A DNA stretch of 64,000 nucleotides from Bacillaceae bacterium SAS-127 (GTDB taxonomy: Bacteria > Bacillota > Bacilli > Bacillales > Domibacillaceae), in the NCBI GenBank assembly GCA_002261155.1, contig NKXN01000034.1, positions 1 to 64,000 of the forward strand, given 5' to 3'. Below, piece after piece: positions 62,846 through 64,000 of this stretch (position 1 is the first letter of the stretch; each line of letters opens with the position of its first letter). The notes beneath the pieces were generated by a model, which worked only from the letters and a program-made list of their open reading frames with translations, made no database searches and had not been told where the DNA came from. The translations under genes were made by a program, and so were the position numbers.

Positions 62846-63949
62846 TTATTCACTCATAATCCGAATTAAATCGTATTGGTAATAACGACGATTTCTTTTT
62901 CTGTCATCCCCAAAAATCATATTTAATTGAACGAGTTGCGTTAAACTTTTCCGAACAGTTGCAGGAGCTAAACCTGTAGCTTTTTCAATTTGATGAACAG
63001 TCGCAATGGGCCTTGCAAATAATGCCCCCCACACTTTCTTCGTAGAAGGTTGATTAAGTTTTTTCATTCCTACATTATAAAGCTGTTCTGCTTTATCTAA
63101 TTTCTCATATTGATGCTCTGCCATCCGAATGGTCGCATCTAAAAAGAAAATAATCCAACTTTTCCAATCTGGATTTTCCCGTCGAATTGCCCGAACCCCA
63201 TTTAGCATCGCATAATATTTGAACTTTTCTTTCTCAAGCTCTTCACTTAAAAAAAATAACGGTGAATCAATTAGATTAGATTGTAGCAAATATAAAACAA
63301 TAAGAATTCTACCTAATCTCCCATTCCCATCTAAAAATGGATGAATAGATTCAAACTGCGCATGGACAATGGCCGCTTTAATAAGTGGATGCAACATATC
63401 CTCTTCCTCTTTTTGATAAGGATGACCATTAATGTACCTCTCTAAATTTGTCATATAATCTCCCATAAGTTGAGGCTCGGGTGGAATATATGAGGCATCT
63501 TTTATATGTTTGGTTGGCCCGATAAAGTTTTGAATTTTACGGTACTCTCCAGAAGCACTAGTTGAACCTCTAGCATTTTCCATTAAAATCACATGCATAT
63601 CACGAATTAACCGCTCTGTTAATGGATATCCCATTTGAACACTCTCTACACCTTTTTGTAAAGCGCTTTGATAATTACGAACTTCCATCTTCTCCCAGTC
63701 TTGTTTTTGATCAATATTATCTTCCAACATCTCACTAAATGTTACTTGCGTTCCTTCAATCCTTGTAGATTGGACAGACTCGTGCAACGTTAACAATTGA
63801 ATGAATGACTCATTTACTAAAGAATAACGAAGCTTTTGTTTTAAACTCTCTAGCTTAGATGACGCTTTCACTACCTTTTTATAAAAAACAAGTTCCGTTT
63901 CCGCATCAAATGGAATAGGGAGTAATGGTAAATTATATGGTTTCTTCAA
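62846..63949 (-). CDS. Fic family AMPylator-like protein
   Basis: A 367-residue Fic protein. The catalytic loop is HPFLDGNGRLGR (residues 203-214), with the conserved His first. The N-terminal helix contains STRIEG (residues 61-66), the S/T-x-x-x-E-G/N inhibitory motif of class II Fic proteins, whose Glu blocks ATP until released. A C-terminal winged helix (about 300-367, VHQIEKATGLAPATVRKSL) suggests DNA binding or a regulated target. TTG 63949 with GGGGTG 6 bases upstream is preferred over ATG 63970. It would transfer AMP or another nucleotide to an unknown target. Confidence 0.88.
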   Translation of the reverse strand: MKKPYNLPLLPIPFDAETELVFYKKVVKASSKLESLKQKLRYSLVNESFIQLLTLHESVQSTRIEGTQVTFSEMLEDNIDQKQDWEKMEVRNYQSALQKGVESVQMGYPLTERLIRDMHVILMENARGSTSASGEYRKIQNFIGPTKHIKDASYIPPEPQLMGDYMTNLERYINGHPYQKEEEDMLHPLIKAAIVHAQFESIHPFLDGNGRLGRILIVLYLLQSNLIDSPLFFLSEELEKEKFKYYAMLNGVRAIRRENPDWKSWIIFFLDATIRMAEHQYEKLDKAEQLYNVGMKKLNQPSTKKVWGALFARPIATVHQIEKATGLAPATVRKSLTQLVQLNMIFGDDRKRNRRYYQYDLIRIMSE

Positions 63950-64000
63950 CTCAAACACCCCTAAAATCATTTTTGATAATATTATACTCTATCACATATC

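Overview
The window looks like a chromosomal segment of a low-to-moderate-GC Gram-positive bacterium of the Bacillaceae. The evidence is strong AGGAGG-type ribosome binding sites, frequent TTG/GTG starts, lipoproteins with classical lipoboxes, a btr-feuABC-ybbA siderophore block and an opuA glycine betaine operon in the B. subtilis order, and a ycbLMN-like two-component/ABC set. The genus cannot be fixed from the sequence alone. Most genes lie on the minus strand.

Layout. 1-170: right end of an IS200/IS605-type element with a folded omega-RNA-like region. 210-2560: a SUKH-type protein, a LysR regulator and a methyltransferase. 2571-8830: a six-gene minus-strand operon (PHP phosphoesterase, TIM-barrel isomerase-like protein, SurE nucleotidase and a three-part ABC importer), which suggests uptake and dephosphorylation of a phosphorylated organic compound. 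8831-9286: decayed DNA with a methyltransferase tail. 9287-18255: an SLH protein, a PadR-HAAS-lipoprotein operon, a DUF4184 protein, a hydrolase, a ycgR/ycgQ-like pair and two regulators. 18365-25390: a Fur-box-bearing iron region (btr, feuA, feuB, feuC, ybbA, then an NtaA/EmoA-type flavin monooxygenase). 25555-34262: a chemoreceptor, an ABC exporter with its two-component system, tandem LiaG-like DUF4097 proteins and a coiled-coil protein. 34432-37421: opuA operon. 37761-43276: a frameshifted FAD oxidoreductase, an MHYT-GGDEF-EAL protein, a YitT-type protein, an acetyltransferase remnant and a small membrane protein.

43465-58248 is the most striking part: an AT-rich defence island. Five minus-strand genes read sspF-sspG-sspH-sspB-sspC, convergent with sspD on the plus strand. 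The B, C and D proteins match the single-strand DNA phosphorothioation (Ssp) modification module: a DUF4007 protein, a large P-loop ATPase and a PP-loop ATP pyrophosphatase/PAPS-reductase-like protein. F, G and H match the DptFGH/SspFGH restriction module. No sspA cysteine desulfurase and no sspE are present in the window. A HEPN-like gene is divergent from sspD and may be an uncharacterised partner.

58634-63949: a second chemoreceptor, two small membrane-linked genes, an Rrf2-controlled thioredoxin-reductase-like flavoprotein, a tail fragment of a third chemoreceptor gene and a Fic protein. A short repeat (core GGAGTGACAGGCACC, ends TTCGACA/TGTCGAA) occurs about ten times, always in the same orientation and mostly at gene 3' ends; one copy supplies the C-terminus of the MHYT-EAL protein.
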